Below are positions 55,737 through 63,623 of a DNA stretch of 64,000 nt, in pieces; within the stretch, counting starts at the first letter, position 1; the number at the start of each line of letters is the position of its first letter. The notes below the pieces were generated by a model, which did no database searches, was not told where the DNA came from, and saw only the letters and a list, made by a program, of their open reading frames with translations. Made by a program: the position numbers and the translations under genes. The DNA comes from Candidatus Ferrigenium bremense (GTDB lineage Bacteria > Pseudomonadota > Gammaproteobacteria > Burkholderiales > Gallionellaceae): assembly GCA_019449635.1 (NCBI GenBank), contig JAGRPI010000011.1, positions 1 through 64,000 on the forward strand, given 5' to 3'.

Positions 55737-56894
55737 TCAGAAAGTGTGTCTAATGCCGAGGGAAACCACGGACGGGGAAGCTCCGATGCCGTTGACGGTG
55801 CTTGCTGCCGAGGTGGTTTGGCTGAAGCCGTAGTCGCTGCCACTCTTGTTGCTGATGCGCGAATAGATCGCATACAGCTTGGTGCGCTTGCTCAGGACAT
55901 GGTCGTAGCCCAGGCTGAACTGGTTGGCGCCGGTGTTGGCGGTCGAGGCCAGCTGGCCTGCCCTGCCATAGGCAAACTTGACGGCATTCATGCCCATCTT
56001 GTAATTGCCGGACAGGTAGTAGGCATTGTGGCCGAAGCGGTCGGCGCCGACCGCAGCACAGCCGCCGACTACCACGGCGGTACACAGGTTGTCGCTGGTT
56101 CTTTCATAAGCGAAACCCAAGGTAAGCGCATCCATCATCGTGTAGCCCAGCCCCAGTTTCCAGGCAGATTCCTTGCCGCCGATTCGAGTCGCATCGAGCT
56201 TGTGGTCTTCATAGCCCAGCGAACCATAGAACGGGGCGGCATCGTACGTGATGGCCAGACTGGTGAGACTTTCCTTGGCTTGCGCGGCCGTAGTGTTGGT
56301 CTCTCTCAGGTTGGCGTAGGCGATCATGCCGGTGAAGCCGCTCAATTTGGGCGTGGCGTAGTGGATGGTGTTGGTCGGGCGGCCGTCGAAGGCGGTGTTG
56401 GCGGAATCGACGGTGGTGGGGCTGGTTACGCCTCCCGTCAGTGCGCGGCTATCCGCGACGCTGTCGGCGAACGGGTCCAGCCTGCGCGTGGCCAGCTTGT
56501 AGGGGGTGTCGTGGCGGCCCAGCAGCACGGTGCCTGCGCTGTCGTGCTTCAGCCCGATGAAGGAATTGCGCGTGGCAAAGGTGCCGGTGCCGCCTGCTTC
56601 GTTAGTGCTGTCAATGTTGATTTGCTGCTCGATCTGCCAGATTACCGACAGGCCATCGTCCAATCCTTCCGCGCCCTTGAGGCCAATACGCGAGACGTTG
56701 CTCGATACGTTGGTCTTGCTTGCGCCAGCGACGCCGGCAGCAGAGGTGCCGTTGTTGATGAAGTCATACGACAAGTCGGCCATGCCGTAAAAGCTCACAT
56801 TGGCGGTCTCGGCCAATGCCGGCGCCGAAAAGGTTGCGGCTGCCAGTGCGGCGACGATGAGTTTCTTTTGCTTCGTGAATGCTTTTTGCATCAT
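55737..56894 (-). CDS. Outer-membrane porin upstream of pstS
   Basis: A 385-residue betaproteobacterial general-porin-type barrel. The signal peptide ends ALA-E near residue 29, NVSFYGMADLSYDF starts the barrel, and the C-terminus ends in Phe (GIRHTF), required for outer-membrane insertion. Position and a Pho-box-like promoter suggest it brings phosphate or phosphorylated compounds into the periplasm for PstS. By sequence alone it is not of the OprP class. GGGAG precedes the ATG. Confidence 0.9.
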   Translation of the reverse strand: MMQKAFTKQKKLIVAALAAATFSAPALAETANVSFYGMADLSYDFINNGTSAAGVAGASKTNVSSNVSRIGLKGAEGLDDGLSVIWQIEQQINIDSTNEAGGTGTFATRNSFIGLKHDSAGTVLLGRHDTPYKLATRRLDPFADSVADSRALTGGVTSPTTVDSANTAFDGRPTNTIHYATPKLSGFTGMIAYANLRETNTTAAQAKESLTSLAITYDAAPFYGSLGYEDHKLDATRIGGKESAWKLGLGYTMMDALTLGFAYERTSDNLCTAVVVGGCAAVGADRFGHNAYYLSGNYKMGMNAVKFAYGRAGQLASTANTGANQFSLGYDHVLSKRTKLYAIYSRISNKSGSDYGFSQTTSAASTVNGIGASPSVVSLGIRHTF

Positions 56895-56941
56895 TAAATC
56901 TCCCAGTAATTTTGAATAAGCCGCCCTAGTGCGACCCAGGC

Positions 56942-56986
56942 AGATTAGAGGGCGAATGTGAAAAACCGATTAAGGATTGATGAAAG
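56942..56986 (-). promoter_or_regulatory. Pho-box-like promoter of the porin-pstS unit
   Basis: On the minus strand CTTTCAT, CCTTAAT and TTTTCAC (compare consensus CTGTCAT) begin at exact 11-base steps (56986, 56975, 56964). Ten bases after the last, TAATCT (56942-56947) is a -10-like hexamer. This matches the PhoB-dependent promoter layout, in which the box replaces the -35. Confidence 0.6.
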
Positions 56987-57074
56987 TTTTGTTACGGGGG
57001 ATTATTCGATGAGGCGATTTGATTGCAGCGTGAGGGCGCGAAACAAAAGCAGCCTGAAATAACCGGCTCTGTAC

Positions 57075-57758
57075 TTACGCCGAAAAGCGGTAACCGCTGC
57101 CGCGCACGGTCTGGATCAAATGATCCCTGCCTGCCGCTTCCAGCGCTTTTCTAAGCCGGCGTATATGCACATCTACCGTACGCTCCTCGATAAAAGCATG
57201 CGTGCCCCACACTTGGCTGAGTAACTGAGAGCGGCTGTACACCCGTTCGGCATGGTTCATGAAAAAACACAACAATCGAAATTCGGTTGGCCCCAATTCA
57301 ATATTGATACCGTTTGCCCTAACCCGGTGCGATATGGGGGATAGTTCCAATCCGCCTATGGTTATGGACTCATCCGGCATCTGGGGGGCATGGCGGCGCA
57401 GCATGGCGCGTATCCGCGCCATAAGTTCGCGGGGCGAAAACGGTTTGGTAATGTAATCGTCCGCACCTGATTCGAGCCCCAATATTTTGTCGTGTTCTTC
57501 CCCGCGCGCTGTCAGCATGATGATGGGAATGTTGCTGGTCCTTGCTTCGCTGCGAAATTGCCTGGCAAGCAACGGGCCGCTGGTGTTAGGCAACATCCAA
57601 TCAAGCAGGATCAAATCCGGCAAGTCCTGCCTGATTTGCAGCCAGGCACTTTCCGCGTCTTCCGCGCGCAATGCGCGAAATCCAGCTTGGGTAACATTGA
57701 ATGCCAGCAGCTCCTGAATCGCCGGTTCATCTTCGACTATCAAAATTTTTGCGCTCAT
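57075..57758 (-). CDS. phoB: Phosphate-regulon response regulator
   Basis: A 227-residue OmpR/PhoB-type regulator. The receiver has the acidic pair in VEDE, phosphoacceptor Asp53 in LLDWMLPNTSG, and the conserved Lys in ITKPFSP. The C-terminal winged helix has LGPTEFRLLCFFM and RTVDVHIRRLRKALE, the PhoB recognition helix. GGAG is immediately before the ATG, so a TTG at 57764 may be the real start. The sensor PhoR is not adjacent. A Pho-box-like promoter suggests autoregulation. Confidence 0.93.
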   Translation of the reverse strand: MSAKILIVEDEPAIQELLAFNVTQAGFRALRAEDAESAWLQIRQDLPDLILLDWMLPNTSGPLLARQFRSEARTSNIPIIMLTARGEEHDKILGLESGADDYITKPFSPRELMARIRAMLRRHAPQMPDESITIGGLELSPISHRVRANGINIELGPTEFRLLCFFMNHAERVYSRSQLLSQVWGTHAFIEERTVDVHIRRLRKALEAAGRDHLIQTVRGSGYRFSA

Positions 57759-57791
57759 CTCCAACTTTCAATCACTGATTACGGAATGGCT

Positions 57792-57825
57792 AATATATGG
57801 GTAATTTGTGACAGAAAGATGAATC
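57792..57825 (-). promoter_or_regulatory. Pho-box-like promoter of phoB
   Basis: On the minus strand GATTCAT and CTGTCAC stand 11 bases apart (starting 57825 and 57814). Exactly ten bases after the second comes TATATT (57792-57797), a strong -10. Transcription would start near 57785. Confidence 0.68.
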
Positions 57826-57949
57826 CAGGGAAACATTTCGCATCGCGGCCGCTCATGCGCGACATTTGCAGCGGGTCAACGAGTGATTTGCATGGCGATT
57901 TATTTGCTCCGTTCTGGCCGGGAGATGGGTGGGGTAGGGTAGGGGCCGG

Positions 57950-58072
57950 TTAACCGAGTGTTTTTGCAATGATTACGCGCTCTATGCCATTGATCAGAGC
58001 GATCAGATTTTTGTGATCCGAATCGATAGCCGCAATTTCGACGATCAACTGTTTTGTCCATACCAATTCCAT
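57950..58072 (-). CDS. Truncated hemerythrin-like protein, 40 residues
   Basis: The frame MELVWTKQLIVEIAAIDSDH then KNLIALINGIERVIIAKTLG matches the first helix and first iron ligand (His20) of single-domain bacteriohemerythrins, then stops. The other ligands are absent, so it cannot bind a di-iron centre. AGGAG at six bases before the ATG suggests it is still translated. It lies 23 bases after an HDOD gene. Either a decayed gene or a short helical peptide. Confidence 0.55.
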   Translation of the reverse strand: MELVWTKQLIVEIAAIDSDHKNLIALINGIERVIIAKTLG

Positions 58073-58095
58073 TTTGCACTCCTGCAATCTAGCCG

Positions 58096-58941
58096 CTAAT
58101 CTGCGTTCAGCATGCTTGTTATGTCGCTGCGCAACTCGTCGAATTCCCGCCTGGAAAATTGCAGATGTTCCAGCACAAGCTGCTGCCACATTGCCCATTC
58201 GTCGTTACGCAAGTACAAATGCGAATCCACAATATATTCCGCTGCCTGAACAATGCTTATCCAATTGCACACTTCAATTGAAGCCTGGTCGGCAACTGAG
58301 GAAAAAACCGTGATGTCGTGATGGCGCAGGATTGCGCGGCATATGTTCAGTGGAAGCAACCAGTTGCGCGCCAGCAGATTGCCAACTACCGCATGGGTGG
58401 TCGAATAACGGAGGTTTTCGGCCACACAGATATTTCCGCTGATGCGCGACATCTCGTCGATATCCTTCAGGTAACCGGGATATTTCTGCATGAGCACCGG
58501 AGTGCCGCAATCGTGGAATAGCCCTACGGTATAAGCATCATCGCAAGATACGCCGGGAACCTGCGCAGCAATACGGGATGCGGCAAAAGCGGTCATGCTG
58601 GAGCGGCTCCAGAACTCATTCATGCCGGCCAGATTCGGCGCTACGTTGGCACGCAATGCGACATTACTGAGCAGATTGACCGTATTTCTGAGTCCCAGCA
58701 CAGTGATCGCCTGTTGAACGGAAGATACTTTGTTGCGCAGACCGAAATGCGGCGAATTGGCGAGTTTGAGCATCGGCGCGGATAAACCGACATCCTGCCC
58801 GATTAAACGCGCCATACGCACAGGGTCGGCATCGGCCGATCGCGCCTCTTTCATGGCCGCCAGCAATGCAGCCGGGCACGGCGGCAAATGGATTCCGCTT
58901 AATACCTGCCTGGCGGCATTTATGTCTAATTCGGCATGCAT
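58096..58941 (-). CDS. HDOD-domain protein
   Basis: A 281-residue HDOD protein. LPPCPAALLAAMKEARSADA, IGQDVGLSAPMLKLANS and TVGLFHDCGTPVLMQKY are family signatures. Catalytic HD residues are mostly replaced, so it is a probable signalling scaffold. It precedes the truncated hemerythrin, echoing the HDOD and hemerythrin-cyclase neighbours at 6.3-8.9 kb. It is divergent in sequence from the HDOD protein at 7990-8901. Confidence 0.87.
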   Translation of the reverse strand: MHAELDINAARQVLSGIHLPPCPAALLAAMKEARSADADPVRMARLIGQDVGLSAPMLKLANSPHFGLRNKVSSVQQAITVLGLRNTVNLLSNVALRANVAPNLAGMNEFWSRSSMTAFAASRIAAQVPGVSCDDAYTVGLFHDCGTPVLMQKYPGYLKDIDEMSRISGNICVAENLRYSTTHAVVGNLLARNWLLPLNICRAILRHHDITVFSSVADQASIEVCNWISIVQAAEYIVDSHLYLRNDEWAMWQQLVLEHLQFSRREFDELRSDITSMLNAD

Positions 58942-59110
58942 GTTTTTTGTCCTTGTTTATGGTCTGATAAAACGCTACCGGTATTCCCCCGGAGAGAATT
59001 GCCGCTAATTGGCAGAACGGCTAACCAGTGATCTAAAGCGGCATCATATTTTTCTGCTTCGCATTATGTTTTTCACTCTTGATGTTTATTGAACCGGTTA
59101 ACGGGCCGGA

Positions 59111-59884
59111 TTACCTCTTGAGAATATGTTCTGATATTTTGAGAAAATGTTTCGCATAGCGGCTGCTGAGGCGCGACATCGGCAGCAGTATCAACAGGTC
59201 GGCTGTATTGAATTCCGCATCCCATGCCGGTTCGCCGCAGATATAAGCCCCCAGCCGCAGGTAGCCTTTGATCAGCGGCGGGATCGGCGCATCGAGGTGC
59301 TGGTTCAGCGCGTGCAGAGGCAGCGGGTTGCGAGGGAAGACGCTGTATTCGACGGGGGCTGCATAGATGCGGTGCAGTTTGCGATAGATGCTGGCTGCGA
59401 CATGGCCGCCGTCCGCGATACCGATGCTGGCGCAACCAATCAGGTATTCGTGGCCGCTTTGCTGCATGTATTGCGCGAGGCCGCTCCACAACTGGGTGAT
59501 GGTCGCGCCGTCGCGGTAATCCCAGTGCACGCATGAGCGTCCCACTTCTACCATGCGCTCGCCGAGATGCAGTAATCGGGTCAGATCGAATTCGGTCTGG
59601 GCATAGTAGCCGCCGATTTTTTGCGCCTGATCGGGCGAAAGTATGCGGTAGGTGCCCACCACTTTGTTCTCGTTGCTTTCGCGCACCAATAAATGCTTGC
59701 AGTATTTGTCGAAAATATCGCGATCGATCCCCTCGTTTGCGCTGGGCAGGTTCGCCCCCATCTCTTCGGCGAACACCTTGTAGCGCAGGCGTTGCGCCTC
59801 CAGTATTTCCGCTTCGCTGTGCGCCAGGCTTGTGACCAGGCGGCGTTGGGCCGCGGGTTGGGTCTGTCGGTCGAGTTCCAGCAT
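59111..59884 (-). CDS. olsB: GNAT-type N-acyltransferase, OlsB-like
   Basis: A 257-residue hemolysin-like acyltransferase (COG3176). RLRYKVFAEEMGANLPSANEGIDRDIFDKYC and VGTYRILSPDQA are the OlsB/autoinducer-synthase-like GNAT core, and RMVEVGRSCVHWDYRDGATI the acyl-ACP-binding part. OlsB transfers a 3-hydroxyacyl group to ornithine, the first step of ornithine lipid synthesis; the acylating partner OlsA is not in the window. GGAGG precedes the ATG. The Pho-box-like site upstream and divergent phoU support a phosphate-stress role. Confidence 0.82.
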   Translation of the reverse strand: MLELDRQTQPAAQRRLVTSLAHSEAEILEAQRLRYKVFAEEMGANLPSANEGIDRDIFDKYCKHLLVRESNENKVVGTYRILSPDQAQKIGGYYAQTEFDLTRLLHLGERMVEVGRSCVHWDYRDGATITQLWSGLAQYMQQSGHEYLIGCASIGIADGGHVAASIYRKLHRIYAAPVEYSVFPRNPLPLHALNQHLDAPIPPLIKGYLRLGAYICGEPAWDAEFNTADLLILLPMSRLSSRYAKHFLKISEHILKR

Positions 59885-59940
59885 TGCATCCTCCGTTTGG
59901 TTGAAGATGCGCGCAGGTTATTGGATCCTTGTTGCCGCGC

Positions 59941-59969
59941 GATGACGGAAATATGAAGAGTTCGTGAAA
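59941..59969 (-). promoter_or_regulatory. Pho-box-like array before olsB
   Basis: On the minus strand ATTTCAC, TCTTCAT and CCGTCAT begin at exact 11-base steps. The best half-site, CCGTCAT, matches six of seven consensus positions. A weak -10 (AAGGAT) lies ten bases further on, 59925-59930. Confidence 0.6.
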
Positions 59970-60149
59970 TCGCTGCTTGGGCGGCTGGTCCGGAAACTGA
60001 GCGAGGAATAGCGCATAAGCAGATAGTGTCGAAAGTAGTGTTTGTGCTTCATGCGCCAACGGGAGAAAGTCCGTGCTGAGAGCGTTTCGATTCTTGCGCG
60101 CTTTTTGAATATTGTGGTTCTTGATCATCAGCCAGCATCCCGCGTTGAC

Positions 60150-60183
60150 TCGTAACGATCCCGTCATGATTGGTGAGTAGCAT
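60150..60183 (+). promoter_or_regulatory. Pho-box-like promoter of phoU
   Basis: TCGTAAC (60150) and CCGTCAT (60161) are 11 bases apart. Ten bases after the second, TAGCAT (60178-60183) is a four-of-six -10. The phoU ATG is 37 bases downstream. Confidence 0.5.
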
Positions 60184-60219
60184 GGAACGCTAAATCAATC
60201 TGTGCCGGGAGAGAATCGG

Positions 60220-60942
60220 ATGAGCAATAGGAAACATACATTGACGCAGTTTGATGCCGAACTCGATGAGGTGCGTGACCAGGTGATGCTGATGGGCCGC
60301 CTGGTGGAGAGCCAGATACGGCTGGCCATGGAAGCGCTGAAAAACAATGATGTCGCCCTGATGGAACGCGTCATTGAGGACGATCACCGTGTGAACGGCA
60401 TGGAGGTCTCCATCGACGAAAAGTGCGTCCAGATCATCGCTTGCCGCCAACCGGCAGCAAACGACCTGCGCATGGTGATGACGCTGATCAAGACCATCAC
60501 AGATATTGAACGCATCGGCGACGAGGCGAAAAAGATCGCGCGGATGGGAAAACTGCTGTCCAGCCGGGAACATTTCCATTCGCCGCGCTACACCGAAATT
60601 CGGCATGCCGCCAATCTGGTGCTCGACATGCTGCACCAATCACTGGACTCATTCGCCCGTCTGGACATATCCAACATCACGCACGTGATACGCCAGGACA
60701 AGTTGGTGGACAACCAGTTTCGCACCGCCCTGCGCTACCTCATCACATTGATGATGGAAGACCCCCGCACCATCTCCAGTGCGCTGGAGATGCTGTTCAT
60801 CGCCAAATCGGTCGAGCGCATGGGCGACCACGCACAGAATATGGCCGAATATATGGTCTACATGATCAAGGGGCGCAATGCGCGCCACATCAGCGTGGAA
60901 GAGATCGAGCGCGAAGTGCAGCAAGCGGGTTTGCAGATATAG
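60220..60942 (+). CDS. phoU: Phosphate signalling regulator PhoU
   Basis: A 240-residue all-helical protein of two PhoU repeats, each with the E/DxxxD metal motif (EDDHRVNGMEVSIDEKC and IGDEAKKIARM; then RMGDHAQNMAEYMVYM). It dampens PhoR-PhoB signalling and the Pst transporter when phosphate is plentiful. GGGAGAG precedes the ATG at 60220; a GTG at 60202 is less likely. It is separated from pstS and phoB by lipid and signalling genes. Confidence 0.95.
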   Translation: MSNRKHTLTQFDAELDEVRDQVMLMGRLVESQIRLAMEALKNNDVALMERVIEDDHRVNGMEVSIDEKCVQIIACRQPAANDLRMVMTLIKTITDIERIGDEAKKIARMGKLLSSREHFHSPRYTEIRHAANLVLDMLHQSLDSFARLDISNITHVIRQDKLVDNQFRTALRYLITLMMEDPRTISSALEMLFIAKSVERMGDHAQNMAEYMVYMIKGRNARHISVEEIEREVQQAGLQI

Positions 60943-61073
60943 CCATTCACAGGGAGTCGCGGCCTCGTTCAGCATGGAAATCGAGAAAGGTTCGGGTGTG
61001 CGACCTCGGGCAGATTTGTCCTGGGCGTGCAATTTAAGCAGGGGTTGTCGCGCAGCAATAAAGGATTATCAAA

Positions 61074-61178
61074 GTGAAAATTATCAAGAGGTATTTAAAG
61101 AAGCTGTTGCTCAAAGTACAGCGAAAATTTATGAAAAAGTATGTCAGAAAAAAAATCATTTGCGGCGGGGAGTGGTAA
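61074..61178 (+). CDS. Possible small basic peptide, 34 residues
   Basis: A GTG start with AAAGGA eight bases upstream opens a frame rich in Lys and Arg (KRYLKKLLLKVQRKFMKKYV). It would form a cationic amphipathic helix. Base composition is AT-rich compared with the flanks. There is no known family, so coding status is uncertain. The rest of the gap 60943-61289 shows nothing else. Confidence 0.25.
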   Translation: MKIIKRYLKKLLLKVQRKFMKKYVRKKIICGGEW

Positions 61179-61289
61179 GCCATCATGTCGATTGTTCCCG
61201 GCAGATCGGCCCACCACAAAACTGCAAGCAACCGTCCGGCCTTGTCGAAGTCCGATAGTGCGCCGCGAAATTCGTGTTTGATTTCGATA

Positions 61290-62444
61290 TCAGTGAAGCT
61301 CAATGACGGACTGGTAAAAATCCAGCATGCGTTCTGCCTGTTTGCCGGCCGACCATCCGTGTGCATACTCTCGCCCGGCTTCGCCAAGGCGCGTCCTGAC
61401 ACCGGCGTCTTCCAGCATCATGATGACCTTGCCGGAAAAATCTTCCAGTTCTTCTTTGGCAATCCGGACGCCGGCGCCTTCGCGCAGCACGTCGCGGGTG
61501 CCCATTTCGGCGGTAGACACTACCGGCACACCTTGCGCCATCGCTTCCAGCAGAACCAGCCCCTGAGTTTCAGTCCTTGATGAAAATACGAAAATATCTG
61601 CCGATTGATAGCAGCTATTGAGTTCGGTGTGGCGATCAAGGTAGCCGATAAACATGACATTCTCTGCCAGCCCAAGCTTGTCGGCTTCATGTTCCAGCCC
61701 TTTACGCGCCGGTCCCGCGCCTGCGATCAGCAGCAGCACTTCGGGAATATCCTTTCTGACACGGTCAACTACCCGCAGCAGGAACCCGATATTCTTTTCG
61801 TGCGCCACGCGCCCGACAAAAAGCAGCATTGGGCGACCCTGCGAAATGCCGTATTTCCTGCGGAAATCATCGCCATTACCCGGCACGAAACTTTCCGGTT
61901 CGAGTCCGGTCGGGATGACTTCCGCATGGGTCGTCACGCCATAGCCGCGTAACACCTCCATCATGGGGCGTGATGGAACTACCATGCCATCCAGGCTATT
62001 ACCTTGATGGCGGGAGAATCTCCTTGCCACTGACCCCATTATTGCTTTGGGTACGAACGGGATGTAGTGGTGAAGATATTCCTCGAAGAATGTGTGGTAG
62101 GTTTCTATGCAGGGAATATCCAGCAAACGGGATAGTTTGATGCCGAGGTAGTGCGCCACGAATGGCGTTTGAATGTGGATGACGTCGTAATGCTCGTTGC
62201 GCAGTTTTTCGAGGTGCGCCATCACCCAGTTGAATCTCATCAGCCGGTCTTCCGGGTCGAATGGCAGTTGGCGGGAAGGCACCCTCATGATGTCGCTTTC
62301 ATTAGAGCCGGGTCCTGGATAATCCGGCGCGATCAGGTGTACCGTATGGCCGAGTTCACGGAGTTCGTGCCGGAAGGTTTTGATGGAAGTCGAGACGCCG
62401 TTGATGCGCGGGAAATATACGTCGGATATGAACAGGATTCTCAT
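61290..62444 (-). CDS. GT4 glycosyltransferase, candidate diacylglycerol glycosyltransferase (Agt-like)
   Basis: A 384-residue GT-B glycosyltransferase. The N-terminal domain begins MRILFISDVYFPRINGVSTS, the type shared with glycolipid and PimA-like enzymes. The C-terminal donor domain has LLFVGRVAHEKNIGFLLRVV and the GT4 signature SRTETQGLVLLEAMAQGVPVV. The gene order plcP-dgkA-GT suggests diacylglycerol as acceptor, making glycolipids that replace phospholipids. This is inference from context, since GT4 acceptor specificity cannot be read from sequence. Confidence 0.8.
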   Translation of the reverse strand: MRILFISDVYFPRINGVSTSIKTFRHELRELGHTVHLIAPDYPGPGSNESDIMRVPSRQLPFDPEDRLMRFNWVMAHLEKLRNEHYDVIHIQTPFVAHYLGIKLSRLLDIPCIETYHTFFEEYLHHYIPFVPKAIMGSVARRFSRHQGNSLDGMVVPSRPMMEVLRGYGVTTHAEVIPTGLEPESFVPGNGDDFRRKYGISQGRPMLLFVGRVAHEKNIGFLLRVVDRVRKDIPEVLLLIAGAGPARKGLEHEADKLGLAENVMFIGYLDRHTELNSCYQSADIFVFSSRTETQGLVLLEAMAQGVPVVSTAEMGTRDVLREGAGVRIAKEELEDFSGKVIMMLEDAGVRTRLGEAGREYAHGWSAGKQAERMLDFYQSVIELH

Positions 62445-62480
62445 CTCGGGTGCCCGTAGTGTTGATGGATTGAAATCGTG

Positions 62481-62849
62481 TCAGCCGAGCAGAACCAGTA
62501 ACCAGACCAGTATCAGATCGACAATGGTGATGAGCACCGCAGCGCTGCCGATGTCCTTGGCGCGCTTGGCAAGCCTGTGGTCATCCAGCGAGATGCGGTC
62601 AACCGTGGCTTCTATGGCCGAATTCAGCAACTCGACGATGAGCAGCAGCAACACGCTGCCTATCATCAGGGCGCGCCCGACGGCTGTTGCATCAAGCCAG
62701 AACGCCAGCGGCAACAGAATAGCCGCCAACAACGTCTCCTGGCGGAAGGCATCCTCATTCCGGTACGCTTCTTTGATGCCGGAGCAGGAATAACGAAATG
62801 CATTCAATAAGCGTTTGAGGCCGGTCTTGCCTTTATGCGGGCTTTCCAT
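62481..62849 (-). CDS. dgkA: Diacylglycerol kinase
   Basis: A 122-residue DgkA with three membrane helices. The catalytic AFRQETLLAA and NSAIEATVDRIS (with the DDHRLAKRAKDIGSAAV segment) are the family signature. It phosphorylates diacylglycerol to phosphatidate, returning it to phospholipid synthesis. It begins six bases after plcP and ends 36 bases before the glycosyltransferase, so the three are one operon. It would compete with the glycosyltransferase for the PlcP product. Confidence 0.93.
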   Translation of the reverse strand: MESPHKGKTGLKRLLNAFRYSCSGIKEAYRNEDAFRQETLLAAILLPLAFWLDATAVGRALMIGSVLLLLIVELLNSAIEATVDRISLDDHRLAKRAKDIGSAAVLITIVDLILVWLLVLLG

Positions 62850-62855
62850 CACTTT

Positions 62856-63623
62856 TCACCAACGTGGTTGCATTGCCGGATTCTGGCTTGCATTCCATGT
62901 GACAAGCTCCATGCGCCCGTCGAAATGCTCGACAATCGCGGTGCAGCTATCCACCCAGTCGCCACAGTTCAAATACGAAAGTCCGTCGACCTCTTTTATC
63001 ATCGGCCAGTGGATGTGGCCGCAAATCGCCCCATCCAGCTTGCGTCCCCGCACATGATGGATGACCGAGTCTTCAAAGCTGAAGATGAAATTGATGGCGG
63101 TTTTTATCTTGCGCTTGGCATAACCGGCAAGCGACCAGTATCCGGGACGTCGGAAAGTCCTGCGCAGCCAGGATAGATATATATTCAGGCTCACCAGCAT
63201 GTTGTAAGACTTGTCGCCGAGTATGGCTACCCACTTGTGATGACGCGTTACCTGGTCGAATTCATCGCCATGCAATAACAGGTAGCGGCGCCCGTCAGCG
63301 GCGGTATGGATGATCTCGTGGGCAACTACCACATCACCAAACGATGTACCGACATATTCGCGTATGGCCTCATCATGGTTGCCTGGAATGAAGAAGATCC
63401 TGTCACCGTGCCGCGCGCACCGCAGCAGTTTTTGCACAACCGTATTCTGGGCCGGTGTCCAGTGAACTCCCCCCCTGCTCATCGCCCATAAGTCGATGAT
63501 GTCACCGAGCAGGAAAATGTTCTCGGCTGAGTATTCTTTCAGGAATTCAAGTAAACGGTTGGCTTGGCATGCCCTGGTTCCGAGATGGATGTCGGAAAGG
63601 AATATCGACCGGACTTGTGTCAT
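62856..63623 (-). CDS. plcP: PlcP-like metallophosphoesterase (phospholipase C type)
   Basis: A 255-residue calcineurin-like phosphoesterase of the COG2908 group that includes LpxH and PlcP. Metal motifs are FLSDIHLGT, LLGDIIDLW, IPGNHDE, LLHGDEFD and CGHIHWP. The segments HTAADGRRYLLLHGD and YLNCGDWVDSCTALVEH-like ending resemble the PlcP enzymes that hydrolyse phospholipids to diacylglycerol under phosphate limitation, more than LpxH. The operon with dgkA and a glycosyltransferase strengthens this. Assignment to LpxH-like UDP-diacylglucosamine hydrolase remains possible. Confidence 0.8.
   Translation of the reverse strand: MTQVRSIFLSDIHLGTRACQANRLLEFLKEYSAENIFLLGDIIDLWAMSRGGVHWTPAQNTVVQKLLRCARHGDRIFFIPGNHDEAIREYVGTSFGDVVVAHEIIHTAADGRRYLLLHGDEFDQVTRHHKWVAILGDKSYNMLVSLNIYLSWLRRTFRRPGYWSLAGYAKRKIKTAINFIFSFEDSVIHHVRGRKLDGAICGHIHWPMIKEVDGLSYLNCGDWVDSCTAIVEHFDGRMELVTWNASQNPAMQPRW

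Larger units (their letters stand above)
59885..60219. other. Divergent control region between olsB and phoU
   Basis: About 335 bases without a gene. It contains two Pho-box-like arrays, one for each direction (59941-59969 and 60150-60183). The middle shows nothing else recognisable. Confidence 0.55.

Noticed and set aside
59073-60167. Minus-strand frame of 364 codons across olsB and its upstream region
   Set aside because: It is in a different frame from OlsB, crosses the Pho-box region and has a low-complexity Arg/Pro-rich product.
62856-63623. Assignment of the phosphoesterase as LpxH
   Set aside because: The metal motifs alone would allow it, but the HTAADGRRYLLLHGD and CGDWVDSC segments and the dgkA-glycosyltransferase context fit PlcP better; kept only as an alternative.
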